Position numbers and translations under genes: made by a program | Assembly (NCBI RefSeq): GCF_027579695.1 | Contig: NC_083572.1 | Span: forward strand, 17,584,421-17,648,420 | Direction of reading: 5' to 3' | Length of the DNA stretch: 64,000 nt | Source of the DNA: Neoarius graeffei | Lineage: Eukaryota; Chordata; Actinopteri; Siluriformes; Ariidae | Shown: one piece after another, positions 10,871 through 22,987 of the stretch | Numbering within the stretch: the first letter of the stretch is position 1 | Layout: each line of letters begins with the position of its first letter | Notes under the pieces: generated by a model | Told to the model about the DNA's origin: nothing | Seen by the model: the letters and a program-made list of their open reading frames with translations, nothing else | The model's database searches: none

Positions 10871-13406
10871 GTCACTGAACTTGAATGGTTTTTCTCATAA
10901 TGAGGAATAATGACATTGAGGCACTCTTAATGTAACTTTTTGATTTATTAAATTTAGTCATCTTAGGTTTTACAGACATGACTGGAGTGTTTAGAACATT
11001 CTGAACTGTCCAGGATTCTCACCCGTGTCTGGTGATGAGATTCCGTGGCCTCGATAAGTGGCTTATAGAGCAGGCTTTGATTGGTCATGTTCAGTCACCA
11101 GTGCAATACAGCAAAGCTGGTTTAGCATCTGCTTAACACATCATCTGATGACTGAAGGCATACTGCGAACATTTCGGTGCCATTTGGCTGCCATGCACAG
11201 CACTGTACATGAGAGCTGAATGTTCCAGCTCGTGCCATACAGGTTACTTGTTGGAACAGATCAAATAATGGCACGTCCTGTTTGTACCCTGTGAAGCAGC
11301 ACTTGACTTTCTGGTTGACCTCAAAGGTTTACATATCTGTGTTTCAAACAACCTAAATGTAAAAATAGTTTTAGCTTAGGTGTCGTCATCACTTTTGTAT
11401 ATTTTAAAATCAAACTGCCATTGTATGTCTGGTTTGAAATTTTTTTTTTCCTACTTTAATAAAATTGTACTGTGCCTTATAAATACCTAAATAAAAAGGG
11501 AATGGATAATCTCCTACTTTTTTAATAATATGCAAATGTAATGTGCATTTAAAGGTACTGGACCAAACTTCTGTACTTTTACCAACTGATTCATGTAACT
11601 TTGTTATATTTATATGAGCTACCAAACTTTTAAACATTAAATTTTCTTGAAATAAATGTTATTACAAGACTTTACATATTTGATGTCTAAAATGATGTGT
11701 GTGGCTGTCTACACAATATATAGAATCCTAATTGTTTTTAAACATTTTTTTTTTTGGGTGGGACTTTATTATAGGATTTTGGGGCATTTAATTAAAAAAA
11801 AAAAAAAGTGGCGCTGGGAAAATGTATTCTTTGTTCTACAGTGTTATTACATCAAACGATGTAAGAGCCAATCAGGTTTCGATATGCAAATGATACGTTT
11901 TTACTAAGGAGTTATATGTGATCGGGTGTTCGAGCAGAGGGTGAAAGTGTATGGTTGGTACTCGTGTTCAACATAACGTGTTTTAAAAAGTTGTTCTCTA
12001 TTCTACAACATGAAAAATGGTGTATAAAAATGGTTTTTATTTCTTCTTTATTTACAAAATGTACAAAATCAGAGAGATCTTTAGCCAAGCTTCCACAGAG
12101 GCAAAGGTGGTGTAATGTCTAATTGCAAAAGGCAATTATCTCCAAAATACAGGGGGTCATGGTTAATAAATACTGGACACGTTTAGCTGAATACTGGATT
12201 CCAGGAACAGTTACTTGGTGCTGAACCAAACCCGCCTGCAATGCTACACCTTGGCAACAGCTAAACGCTGTAGCTAAATATGATTTGCTGTGTTCATTTA
12301 CATTCAATGTATCTTATGCAAAGCAATTCTTTTGTTTGCAATCTTTCGGTTAACTTTTTTAAATTACAATTAAATATTTATGCTGAGTTTCTTCAAAGGC
12401 TTTTTGATCTGAGGATTTTTTTATTTTTTTTGGGTGGGGGTGATATTCTAACCAGTTCCTTGTGGTCTAAACATCTTTCACAGAGACAGGATTTGAAACC
12501 TGTCCTCGTGTTGTCCTCCGCAGAGCACTTGCTAATTTTTTTTTGTCTCCGATTAGAAGAGAGCACAGTAGCAGGGTGTCGAGTCAATGCTGCTTTAATT
12601 CATCTACAAAACAAACATCTAGAGCAACCACAAGACACTCAACAACAAGGCTGAAATATCACTACAGCTTAACGACGGAGCGACCGTTTATAACCACACA
12701 TGCACACCATGTAGGGATGGCCGATATGACGATACAATACTGATATGGAAATGAATTGTTACTTTTTTTTTTTTGAGAATATCAGCAATTTTCAAACACT
12801 ATTATTCATAGTAACAACTTGCTGTTCGTGATCAGGTGTTAAATTATCAAGCTTTTTCTTTTTTTTTTTTTTTTAACCATATCACCCACCCCAATACTGT
12901 ACCATTTCATGAGTGGAGAACTCATAATTGTAGTGTTTCCTTCACAGTGTGTTCCTCTTTTACCTCCCACCATTGCCTCCTTTCTGATAATGAACAGGTT
13001 TATTTAAAAATGACAGACATGCATGATAGAAAATAAAGCAAAATTTCTCAATGTAAAATAAAGCAAAAAAAAAGTGCTGAAATGAGAAAATAAAGGATAC
13101 AAAACCATATTCTCCTGGATTATTTTCAAGATATGGAATGAAGATCAAACTGTATCAATAAATATCAAGCCAGCTGCTACAAAAGGTGAAAAATGTGGAT
13201 GGTTGGTTTTTCTTTCTTCTCCTCCCCTTTTTTTTCTTCCTCGATCAACTTTGTTTACAAATGTGGACAAACACTTAAGACACCACAGACGTAACTTGGA
13301 CTCGAAGCAGAAGCTGTGACAAAACTTCCCCACCAGAATAAGCCTCCCAACTCTTCTTTGCTTTGGCATCTGGGGTAAGAAAACGAGCAGTGTTAGCTGC
13401 GTAAAC
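10871..13406. other. Intergenic gap between rhbdf2 and aanat
   Basis: AT-rich, with several T or A homopolymers (11743-11756, 11793-11808, 12417-12430, 12849-12875). A fragment at 12716-12745 (GGATGGCCGATATGACGATA) resembles a hAT terminus. The aanat 3' UTR probably occupies 13400 down to about 13000, where TTTATT (AATAAA on the minus strand) lies at 13000-13005. No other gene seen. Confidence 0.4.
13000..13005 (-). terminator. Candidate polyadenylation signal for aanat
   Basis: TTTATT on the plus strand reads AATAAA on the minus strand, about 400 bp after the aanat stop. Chosen by position only. Confidence 0.3.
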
Positions 13407-13712
13407 TCAGCAGCCACTGTTGCGGCGCATGAAGGCGTGGCCGCGCACGGCGTAATGCATCTCGATGAAGGTCAGCGGCCCGACTGTGATCTCGCATGGG
13501 CCCTGAACCTTGAAGCCAGACTTCTGGTAGAAGGGTACGAGGAAATCCTCGCACATGAGCACAGCACGGCGGACGTACGGCAGACAGCGCAGGTACTGCA
13601 AGTAGCGCCACATCAGGATGGAACCACGGCCCTGCTGTCGGAACGTACGGTGCACCGCCAGCACGTGCATGTGGACGGTGGTGCCATGAGGTTTGTGAAG
13701 CGTCAGAGCTTC
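13407..13712 (-). CDS. aanat: Serotonin N-acetyltransferase, exon 3 (catalytic core and C-terminus)
   Basis: Residues 99-199. The acceptor is TTACAG before GAAGCTCTG; the stop TGA is at 13409-13407. AANAT transfers acetyl from acetyl-CoA to serotonin in the cytosol of pinealocytes and photoreceptors, the rhythm-setting step of melatonin synthesis. This exon holds the two catalytic histidines (HMHVL), the acetyl-CoA pyrophosphate loop RQQGRG, and the catalytic tyrosine in PFYQKSGF. The C-terminal RRNSGC carries the second PKA / 14-3-3 site that protects AANAT from degradation in the dark. All key residues look intact. Fish have two aanat classes; resemblance of LTLHKP and [11 protein letters not shown] to the mammalian protein favours the aanat1 class, but this is tentative. 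The gene converges on rhbdf2. Confidence 0.95.
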   Translation of the reverse strand, partial: EALTLHKPHGTTVHMHVLAVHRTFRQQGRGSILMWRYLQYLRCLPYVRRAVLMCEDFLVPFYQKSGFKVQGPCEITVGPLTFIEMHYAVRGHAFMRRNSGC

Positions 13713-13867
13713 CTGTAAGGAACGCGAGACAAAAGCGGACAGGGTTATTCCTGGTAGGGTTCTCAAGATGACTGACATGCAGGACTTGACCATGTGTGTG
13801 CACAAAACACTGACTCTGGAGACTCCTCCTCTAAAAGTCTATAGAAATATTCACCATATCAATGATG

Positions 13868-14300
13868 AAGTAACTTTTTATATTGTATGGACATGAGTGT
13901 TTTGCTGGGAAATGCACCACTTGTATTTTTCATACGAGCTACATCCATGGAGAACCAAAACCGTGACACAAATCTTGATTTGGTTCAATTCATCAGTTGA
14001 GGAAATTGATGAATTGTTTTTGATAAATTTGGGTACATTTGTTTGTGAATGTGTCTATATAATATTACACGTTGGCTTGAAGATATGAAGTTTATCGTCT
14101 TGGGTCGAAAAACTTGCATTTTTAATATGAAATACATCACGCATTTGACTGACATTTAAATAATATTGGCTGGCTTTTTTTTCATGGTCTATCAGATATA
14201 TTCCATTCAGCTAGCATGGTATTCAAGGAGTCGAAGACGAGTTCAATATCATGCTAGCTGAATGAAATATATCTGATAGACCATGAAAAACAGCCATTAT
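13868..14300. repeat. Foldback repeat in aanat intron 2 (left part)
   Basis: Begins near TGGACATGAGTGTTTTGCTG and ends with a strong hairpin: GGTCTATCAGATATATTCC is mirrored by ATATATCTGATAGACC, with CTAGCAT/ATGCTAG inside. A second copy of the whole segment is at 56265-56680. The related motif AAGATATGAAGTTTATC occurs at 14080 and twice more, inverted, at 15210-15290. Confidence 0.8.
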
Positions 14301-15136
14301 TATACATACATACATACACACTCTTCGTATTGGCATTCTCAAAGCCCAACGCGAGCTTACCCGCGACACAATGCTGTTAGCGCGGCAGTCCAGTTACCTT
14401 CTAGCCGGTGTACTGTTAGTGAAGGCCAATGCTAGCGCAGTCAAGCTGAATAATATTTTCCCTGTGTAATTTACTTAGTTACTTTTAAAATCAACATCGA
14501 CAACTACGCACAATGGAGTGATCTGGCAGCCAAAATTCTCTCAATCTTCCGCTTTTAACGAAGCAAACCTTGCGTCCATGTTTATTTACAAACTGTCACA
14601 GTCACTCTCTAGTCTTGCATCTCTGACGTGTCTGTCTTCCAGTTTTTCGACATCCGTTGGTATGTTTTTCTCTTGTAAATATACATGAATATGTTTTGGT
14701 AGCCTTTCGGGTGTTCAGCGCGTCTTCGGTTTCAGTTTTTAGTGCTTAATTATAGCATAGCTAATCCTAGCAGTAGCACTGGATTAACCTCGTCTTCTCT
14801 CTTTCCCGGCTGACAAAGAAATGATTGTGTGCATGCGCAGCAGAAAAGCTTTGTCGTTGGATATTCGCATCAGCTCTGACGTGTGACGTCGTGTTGTCTT
14901 GACAAGGTGTAATATTATAACAATATTGCACGCTCATTCTCCATTGCGTAGAGTGGCGTAATACGTGGAGGATAAGCTATATGATGATCAATAAACCCGC
15001 TAGAAGGGAATAGAATACACGTTTTTATTCCATGGAAAAAGTGGCCTGTATGTTTAATAATTCCCCGATCTGTCACTCCCAGTGTTTTCCTGCTGACTAG
15101 ACGTGCTTTGACACAATGGTGAACTGGTTCAAAATT

Positions 15137-15310
15137 AAAATTCTTTTGATTAACTTGCTTATTTTTTTGTGGATGTGTCCACGTAATATATTACACAGTC
15201 GCACGAATATATGAAGTTTATCTTCTCATTCACTTGTGAATATGTTCACCACTCTAAGATAAACTTCATATCTTGGCACAACCGTGTAATATCCTCTATT
15301 TATCTGGTTA
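15137..15310. repeat. Right-hand inverted part of the foldback repeat
   Basis: TATATGAAGTTTATCTTCTC and its complement AGATAAACTTCATATCTTGG face each other across about 30 bp. Together with 13868-14300 they suggest one 1.4-kb non-autonomous element with several nested inverted arms. The family was not recognised. Confidence 0.65.
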
Positions 15311-15322
15311 ATATTAGCCTTA

Positions 15323-15830
15323 AGGCCAATTTATGCTGACAACCCAGTCCTCGCAGATAGCGTCGCAGACGGTGTCTGCGTAGCCCCCCCACCTTCGCAG
15401 ACGCTCTGCGCGCACCTCCCAAAAATTGTGACCACCGCAGAAGCCTCGCAGACAGCGTCGCAGACAAGAGGGCTCTGATTGGTCCACTCTACATCCGCTG
15501 TACACGCACTTCCGCTTCCCTACTTTCCCGGTTTGGTTTGTTTTCACAACCGGCATTTTTAAAAACACGAGCGAAGATGGAGCAGCATGAAGAGCGGTTG
15601 ATTGAGGAAGTACGTACATCTATACGACTCCAGTTCTAGTCATTATAAGTAACCGGAGGATAAACACTCCACTAACCACACCCACCAACTACTCCTAGCG
15701 ACTTCGCGCCCCCTTGCGTTGTGCCGGTGAATAACATCGCACACGCCTATTACTCCCCGCTCAACGATAAATTACAACTGTCTGCGAAAGCTATCTGCGA
15801 AAGCCTTGTCGCAAGAGCATGCAGAGGCCT
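15323..15830 (+). mobile_element. PIF/Harbinger-type non-autonomous element
   Basis: Termini AGGCC and GGCCT are flanked by a 3-bp TTA duplication (15320-15322, 15831-15833), the target size of Harbinger. The inner ends share TCGCAGATAGCGTCGCAGAC-like inverted sequence. An ATG at 15576 starts MEQHEERLIEEV, resembling the start of the Myb-like protein of Harbinger elements, but it stops within about 20 codons. Confidence 0.75.
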
Positions 15831-15833
15831 TTA

Positions 15834-17249
<1,416 letters not shown>

Positions 17250-17335
17250 TCAGTGTTGTAGACAGTAAACAAGTGTGCTAAATACTTGAGGCTCGTGTTA
17301 CCCTTTCTCATTTAACCTTTGTTTACCTGGACTGA

Positions 17336-17405
<70 letters not shown>
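17336..17405. repeat. Compound microsatellite (TG)n(TA)n(CA)n
   Basis: About 15 TG units, 13 TA units, then CACACACACA. The block is self-complementary end to end and sits at the edge of the Tc1 foldback. Confidence 0.95.
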
Positions 17406-17406
<1 letters not shown>

Positions 17407-18235
17407 AATCAGCCATAACATTAAAAACATTGACAGGTGACATGAATAATATTTGGTTCTCATTACAGTGGCATGTGCCAAGAGGTAGGATGTATGAGGC
17501 AGCAAGAGAACACTCAGTTCTTGAAGTTGACATGTTGGAAGCAGGAAAAATGGGCAAGTGTAAGGATCTGAGTGACTCTGACAAATCGTGATGGCTAGAT
17601 GACTGGGTCTGAGCGTCTCCAAAATGGCACATCTTGTGGGGTGTTCCTGGTATGCACTGGTTAGTACCTACCAAAAGTGGTCCAAGGAAGAACAACTGGT
17701 GAACCAGCGACAGGGTCATGGATGTCGAAGGCTCATTGATTGATTTGCATAGGGCACAAAGGCTAGCCCATACGGTCCAATTCCACAGAAGAGCTACTGT
17801 AGCACAAACTGCTGAAAAACGTTAATGCTGACACCTTTCTGTTTTAGCCAGCATTAACTTTTTCAGCAGTTCGTGCCCCATACGAATTAATGAGCCTTCG
17901 ACACCCATGACCCTGCCGCCGGTTCACCAGTTGTTCTTCCTTGGACCACTTTTGGTAGGTACTAACCACTGCATACCACAAACACCCCACAAGATGTGCC
18001 ATTTTGGAGATGCTCAGACCCAGTCATCTAGCCATCACAATTTGGCCCTTGTTCAAAGTCGCCCAGATCCTTACGCTTGCCCATTTTTCCTGCTTCCAAC
18101 ACATCGACTTCACTTCAAGAACTGAGTGTTCTCTTGCTGCCTAATATATTCCATTCCTTGACAGGTGCCATTGCAATGAGATAATCAATGCTATTCACTT
18201 CACCTGTCAGTGGCTGATCGGTGTATATAAAGTAA
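17406..18235. mobile_element. Tc1-type foldback: two inverted copies of the 5' half
   Basis: The left arm runs from 17406 to about 17840 and the right arm is its reverse complement to about 18235. Each arm reads from an outer end (AATCAGCCATAACATTA and the complement of GGCTGATCGGTG) into the start of a Tc1 transposase. The left arm has ATG-GGC-AAG near 17549 with MGKCKDLSDSDK; further on it reads LVGYQKWSKE-like HTH sequence. The arms meet at CGTTAATGCTG / CAGCATTAAC near 17824-17856. No catalytic core remains. It lies in aanat intron 1. Confidence 0.8.
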
Positions 18236-18422
18236 ATGGAGGGCTGTACTTTTTGTGAATACGTTTACATTGATTGTACCTTGCAAAACAAAAAGGTGTG
18301 TGCATGCATATATAAATAATTTTTAGACAAAACTAAAAACTTTTTAAAGATTTTTTAAATATAACAATTTTTTTATTGTGCTTCTAAAAATCTCAAACTG
18401 TTTCATTTAGAACATAAATGTT

Positions 18423-18512
18423 AATGTACGGTGGTGTAGTGGTTAGCCTGCTAAACTGTTGCCTCGCAGTAGTAAGGTTCTGGGTTCGAGCCCAGTGGCC
18501 AATGGGGATGGA
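18423..18512 (+). mobile_element. SINE head fragment
   Basis: GGTGGTGTAGTGGTTAGC (A box) and GGTTCTGGGTTCGAGCCC (B box), then the match stops. Only the tRNA-like head is present. Confidence 0.8.
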
Positions 18513-18869
18513 TGTTAATGTACAGACTAATAAAGTACTTTTAATACAAGTATATGAACACAGTATAAATTAGATTATCAAATATATCACTTCTGTAGAA
18601 CAAATATATACCTGCCTTTTTAAAGGAAAAGTAGTTATTTGTACTTTTTGACAAAGTTGAATTAATATGAAAAGTACATTTATTTCTAGTGTTAACACTT
18701 TATACAATTAAAGCATACTGAATGTATTATTTTGGGGCATCTTATGACAAGAAATTACGCTTCGGTATGTTAGACATTCAAGTTCTCACAGAAAACTGAA
18801 GTATAATCTTAAAGGTGGTACTTTTAAAACGTGGAAATGTTTCATGTGGAAAATACAGTACAGTACACA

Positions 18870-20080
18870 AGTACAGTACTTTGCAAAATCTTAGTACAAG
18901 ATTTGTGATAGATTTTACGACGATTACATGATCAAGTCAGTACAAAATCATTTCAGATATCCAAACATTAGTTTTCCAGGACAAAATTAAATGTTACAGA
19001 AGAATGTTTGTATGTCCGTAAAGAGAGCAGCGTATTACAGAAGAGACACTTTTTCAGATTAAAAACATACTGAAGGCTGCTGCAGAAAATAAGAAGAAAC
19101 TGCGAGAGTCAAATTGTCCAGATGAACTGTAGCTGGTTCTGGAAGATACTCAGTAAAATTTACAGCTCATTTCTTTATAAAACTGAACACACTGTATCTC
19201 AGGCTAATATAAGGGTTGTTTTACAATCAGGGTACGCAAGCTAAAAATCACATTTAACACTTATTATCGTCAATATCAAAAGGTTTGACTAAATAAACTT
19301 GGTTGTTTATTGTAGCCCTGTGATAGCTCTATTTACCATGCAAAAAAAAAATTGGTGATAATGTCATTTTTGGTGAATGTATGGCAATATATGTCATATT
19401 TAGCAAAATTACTCGTGTCATTTAGAAAAAGTGCTTTTGTGACCACAGGTAGCTCCAAAAGGGATGCACTTAAATCATTCTTTATACCATAAAACACATA
19501 TTCGGTTCCATATCATTGGAAACATAGTTAAGTTTTAATGTTGAATGCCAGTAAGTTTTCAGACTATTTTGATCAAATTAGTATGTAATTGTGTAAAAAA
19601 AAAAAAAGTCCTCTCCGAGACAGCTAATTTTTCAATCTAAAATAACATATCTAAAATGATTATTTTCATCCTAAAATGTGGTCAAGATATTGGGACATAA
19701 ATATTAGAGACAACTAACACAAAGCTTACAGCCTTATATTTAAAAGCACTATGGAAGTAGTGGATTCTGAATTGTCAAAAAAAAAAATGTCGTCTCCGAG
19801 AATCACTTTTTCTCCCATCTTATAGCAGATTACACAAAACTACCATACACATGTCAAAAAATGACCTGAAATCTGTTCTTTAACTTGTCCTTCACTTAAA
19901 AACTGCTACAAGAACCAGTTTGAATCAATTTGAATTTTGGACCCCTGTGACACAAACTTTGTACCCTGATTGTAAAACAACCCTTATAAAACTGAACACA
20001 CTGTATCTCAGGCTATTATTATTATTATTATTATTATTATAGCAAAGGATCACACTAAATACTGGCTCTGTTTCTTTAAT
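18870..20080. mobile_element. Tc1-type MITE interrupted by another element
   Basis: Starts CAGTACTTTGCAAAATC, the terminus of a common Tc1-type MITE. The segment at 19060-19206 matches 28700-28890 (ACTGTGGCTGGTTCTACAAG and the end ACTGAACACACTGTATC). It is broken at 19207 by the element at 19211-19985 and resumes afterwards, with an ATT microsatellite at 20015-20040. Confidence 0.65.
19211..19985. mobile_element. 775-bp inverted-repeat element with 30-bp flanking duplication
   Basis: Ends are perfect complements over 25 bp: AAGGGTTGTTTTACAATCAG and GTAC at the left, the reverse at the right. No coding. The host sequence at 19177-19206 is repeated at 19986-20015. The internal motif GTC(C/G)TCTCCGAGA occurs twice (19608, 19790) after A-runs, suggesting an internal duplication. 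Family not recognised. Confidence 0.8.
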
Positions 20081-20596
<516 letters not shown>

Positions 20597-20757
20597 TTAC
20601 TCACCTGCTCTTACAGCTTCCCGACGCGCACCGAGTTTTCTTTTATTTTATTTTTTGTATTATTTTGTATTGTATTGTATTCACAGCAGGTGCGTGTGAC
20701 CGTTCCGAGCGCCGCGCGCGTACGGGAAGTGAGCTGCGGTGCGGCGCGCGAGGGCGC

Positions 20758-20764
20758 ATTTATA
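20758..20764 (-). promoter_or_regulatory. aanat TATA box
   Basis: TATAAAT on the minus strand in a GC-rich setting, 171 bp before the ATG. A start site near 20730 would give a leader of about 145 bp. Confidence 0.6.
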
Positions 20765-20784
20765 GCTTCAGCGCTTCCCGTCAG

Positions 20785-20804
20785 TGAGTCAGACAGCACT
20801 AATC
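20785..20804 (-). promoter_or_regulatory. Candidate AP-1 and Crx/Otx sites of aanat
   Basis: TGAGTCA (20785-20791), a perfect AP-1 core, and TAATC (20800-20804), the photoreceptor/pineal Crx/Otx core, lie 20-45 bp upstream of the TATA box. Otx-type control of aanat is established in fish; use of these copies is inference. Confidence 0.4.
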
Positions 20805-20931
20805 AGCGGCTTATTCCGGGTGGCAGCGCTTCACACTGCAGGAGTTTAATTCCCGCTGGCTGCTTTTCTTTCAGCTCAGCACGTAAAACAAAAGCGGGCT
20901 GTAACAAGTGTTACCAAGCAAAGCAAAACAA

Positions 20932-22650
20932 ACCTCGCCCGGCAGCACTTATTTTACTCCTATATGTTGATAATGGTAATATTTCTCAATCATCAGCAGT
21001 CAGGTTATAGTCCTATGAAAATCCATGACCTTGATTTTGACCTTTCAGAGTCATTCAAGGTCAAAGGTCATGGTGCCAAATGAAAGCCCATAATATGGCA
21101 CTTCCTATAAGTTGATAATGATAAAAATATCTCTACCATCAACCGTTTTCAAGTTACAGCCTTCTGAAAATCTATGATCTAGAGTTTGATCTTTCAATGT
21201 CACTCAAGGTCAAAGGTCATGGTGCCAAATGAAAGCCCATATGGCACTTCCTATAAGTTGATAAGGGTAAATATCTGTCTACCATCAACTGTTTTCAAGT
21301 TACAGCCCTCTGAAAATCCATGACCTTGATTTTGACCTTTCAAGGTCAAAGGTCATAGTGCCAAATGAAAGCCCATATGGCACTTCCTATAAGTTGGAAA
21401 GGGTAAATATCTCTTGACCATCAACCGTTTTCAAGTTACAGGCCTCTGAAAATCTGTGACCTTGAGTTTGATCTTTCAAGGTCACTCAAGGTCAAAGGTA
21501 ATGGTGCCAAATGAAAGCCCATAATATGGCACTTCCTATAAGTTGATAATGGTAAAAATATCTCTACCATCAACCGTTTTCAAGTTACAGCTCTCTGAAA
21601 ATCCATGACCTTGAGTTTGACCTTTCAAGGTCAAAGGTCATGGTGCCAAATGAAAGCCCATATGGCACTTCCTATTATTTGATAAGGGTAAATATCTGTC
21701 CACCATCAACCGTTTTCAAGTTACAGCCCTCTGAAAATCTTTGACCTTGATTTTGACCTATCAAAGTCATTCAAGGTCAAAGGTCATGGTGCCAAATGAA
21801 AGCCCATATGGCACTTCCTATAAGTTGGAAAGGGTAAATATCTCTTGACCATCAACCGTTTTCAAGTTACAGGCCTCTGAAAATCTGTGACCTTGAGTTT
21901 GATCCTTCAAGGTCACTCAAGGTCAAAGGTCATGGTGCCAAATGAAAGCCCATATGGCACTTCCTATAAGTTGATATTGCTAATTATCTGTCTACCATCA
22001 ACCGTTTTCAAGTTACAGCCCTCTGAAAATCCGTGACCTTGAGTTTGACCTTTCAAGGTCAAAGGTCATGGTGCCAAATGAAAGCCCATATGGCACTTCC
22101 TATAAGTTGGAAAGGGTAAATATCTCTTGATCATCAACCGTTTTCAAGTTACAGTCCTCTGAAAATCTGTGACCTTGATTTTGACCTTTCAGAGTCATTC
22201 AAGGTCAAAGGTCATGGTGCCAAATGAAAGCCCTTATGGCACCTCGCATAAGTTGATAATGGTGAATATCTGTTTTCAAGTTACAGTCCTCTGAAAATCT
22301 GTGACTTTGAGTTTGACCTTTCAGGGTCACTCAAGGTCAAAGGTCATGGTGTCAAACGAAAGCCCATATGGGAGTTCCTATATGCTCATAATAGTAAACA
22401 TCTGTCTACCGGCAACTGTTTTTGAGTTATAATGGAAAATGTTATTTTGACCGAAAGGTTGACCGACGACCTTGACCCGATTACCCCCAAAATTTAATCA
22501 GGTAATCTATGGACCATTGCCCACCTACCCTGAAAATTTGAAGTCAATCGGTGCAACCGTCTAGATGCTAGATTGTTAACAGGCAGACACCAAACAAACA
22601 AACCGTGCTGAAATAAAACCTCGTCCCACTTACTCCATCACGGGCGAGGT
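20932..22650. mobile_element. DNA element carrying the DR1 tandem array
   Basis: ACCTCGCCCG at 20932-20941 is mirrored by CGGGCGAGGT at 22641-22650. Between them are ten tandem units and a unique 3' part (22440-22640, with GACCGACGACCTTGACC and GAAGTCAATCGGTGCAACC). No transposase. A non-autonomous DNA transposon is likely; the short inverted ends are the only terminal evidence. Confidence 0.5.
21010..22400. repeat. Tandem array, about ten units of 130-154 bp
   Basis: Each unit holds TGACCTTGA, TTTGACCTTTCA, TCAAGGTCAAAGGTCA, then GGTGCCAAATGAAAGCCC, ATGGCACTTCCTATAAG and ACCATCAACCGTTTTCAAG. DR1 cores start at 21058, 21207, 21343, 21489, 21628, 21774, 21920, 22056, 22202 and 22334. All are perfect AGGTCA-A-AGGTCA except 21489, which ends GGTAA. 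Spacing alternates according to whether the CACTCAAGGT or ATTCAAGGT insert is present. Confidence 0.95.
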
Positions 22651-22666
22651 AATTAAAACTGAATAA

Positions 22667-22805
22667 CTGAACAGGCCCGAGTTTCCCAAAAGCATTGCAG
22701 CACAAAGGTCATTGTTAAATGGTAGAGTGAGCAGCACAATGAACGCTCTCTCTCTCCGAGTTAAGATGCTCTTAGCATTAAGAGGCTTTTGGGAAACCCA
22801 CCCGA
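22667..22805. mobile_element. Short MITE
   Basis: CCCGAGTTTCCCAAAAGC at the left and GCTTTTGGGAAACCCACCCG at the right form terminal inverted repeats about 135 bp apart. Likely hAT-related, by resemblance only. Confidence 0.65.
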
Positions 22806-22987
22806 GTTTTGTTTCTTTTTGTCTGCTTTTGTTTTTGTTTTTCTCCTGTTGCAGACGTCATTCATACTGAAGCGTATTCAGTGTTGTACAGTGCAGATTG
22901 GGAAAGTGTTATAGATTTTTATTTCCTACATTAATAAGTCAGTACCAAAACAGTTTAGATGATCAAGCATTTCTAAAAAAAAAAATA

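Noticed and set aside
12543-12743. Small frames in the rhbdf2-aanat gap
   Set aside because: No recognisable protein, splice context or codon bias.
13393-13803. 136-codon and plus-strand frames over aanat exon 3
   Set aside because: Overlap the AANAT catalytic exon in other frames and show no motifs.
15576-15640. Myb-like gene start inside the Harbinger element
   Set aside because: Only about 20 codons before a stop; kept as evidence for the element, not as a gene.
21010-22400. CRISPR-like regular array
   Set aside because: Units are 130-154 bp near-identical tandem copies without short repeats separated by unique spacers, and the genome is a vertebrate.
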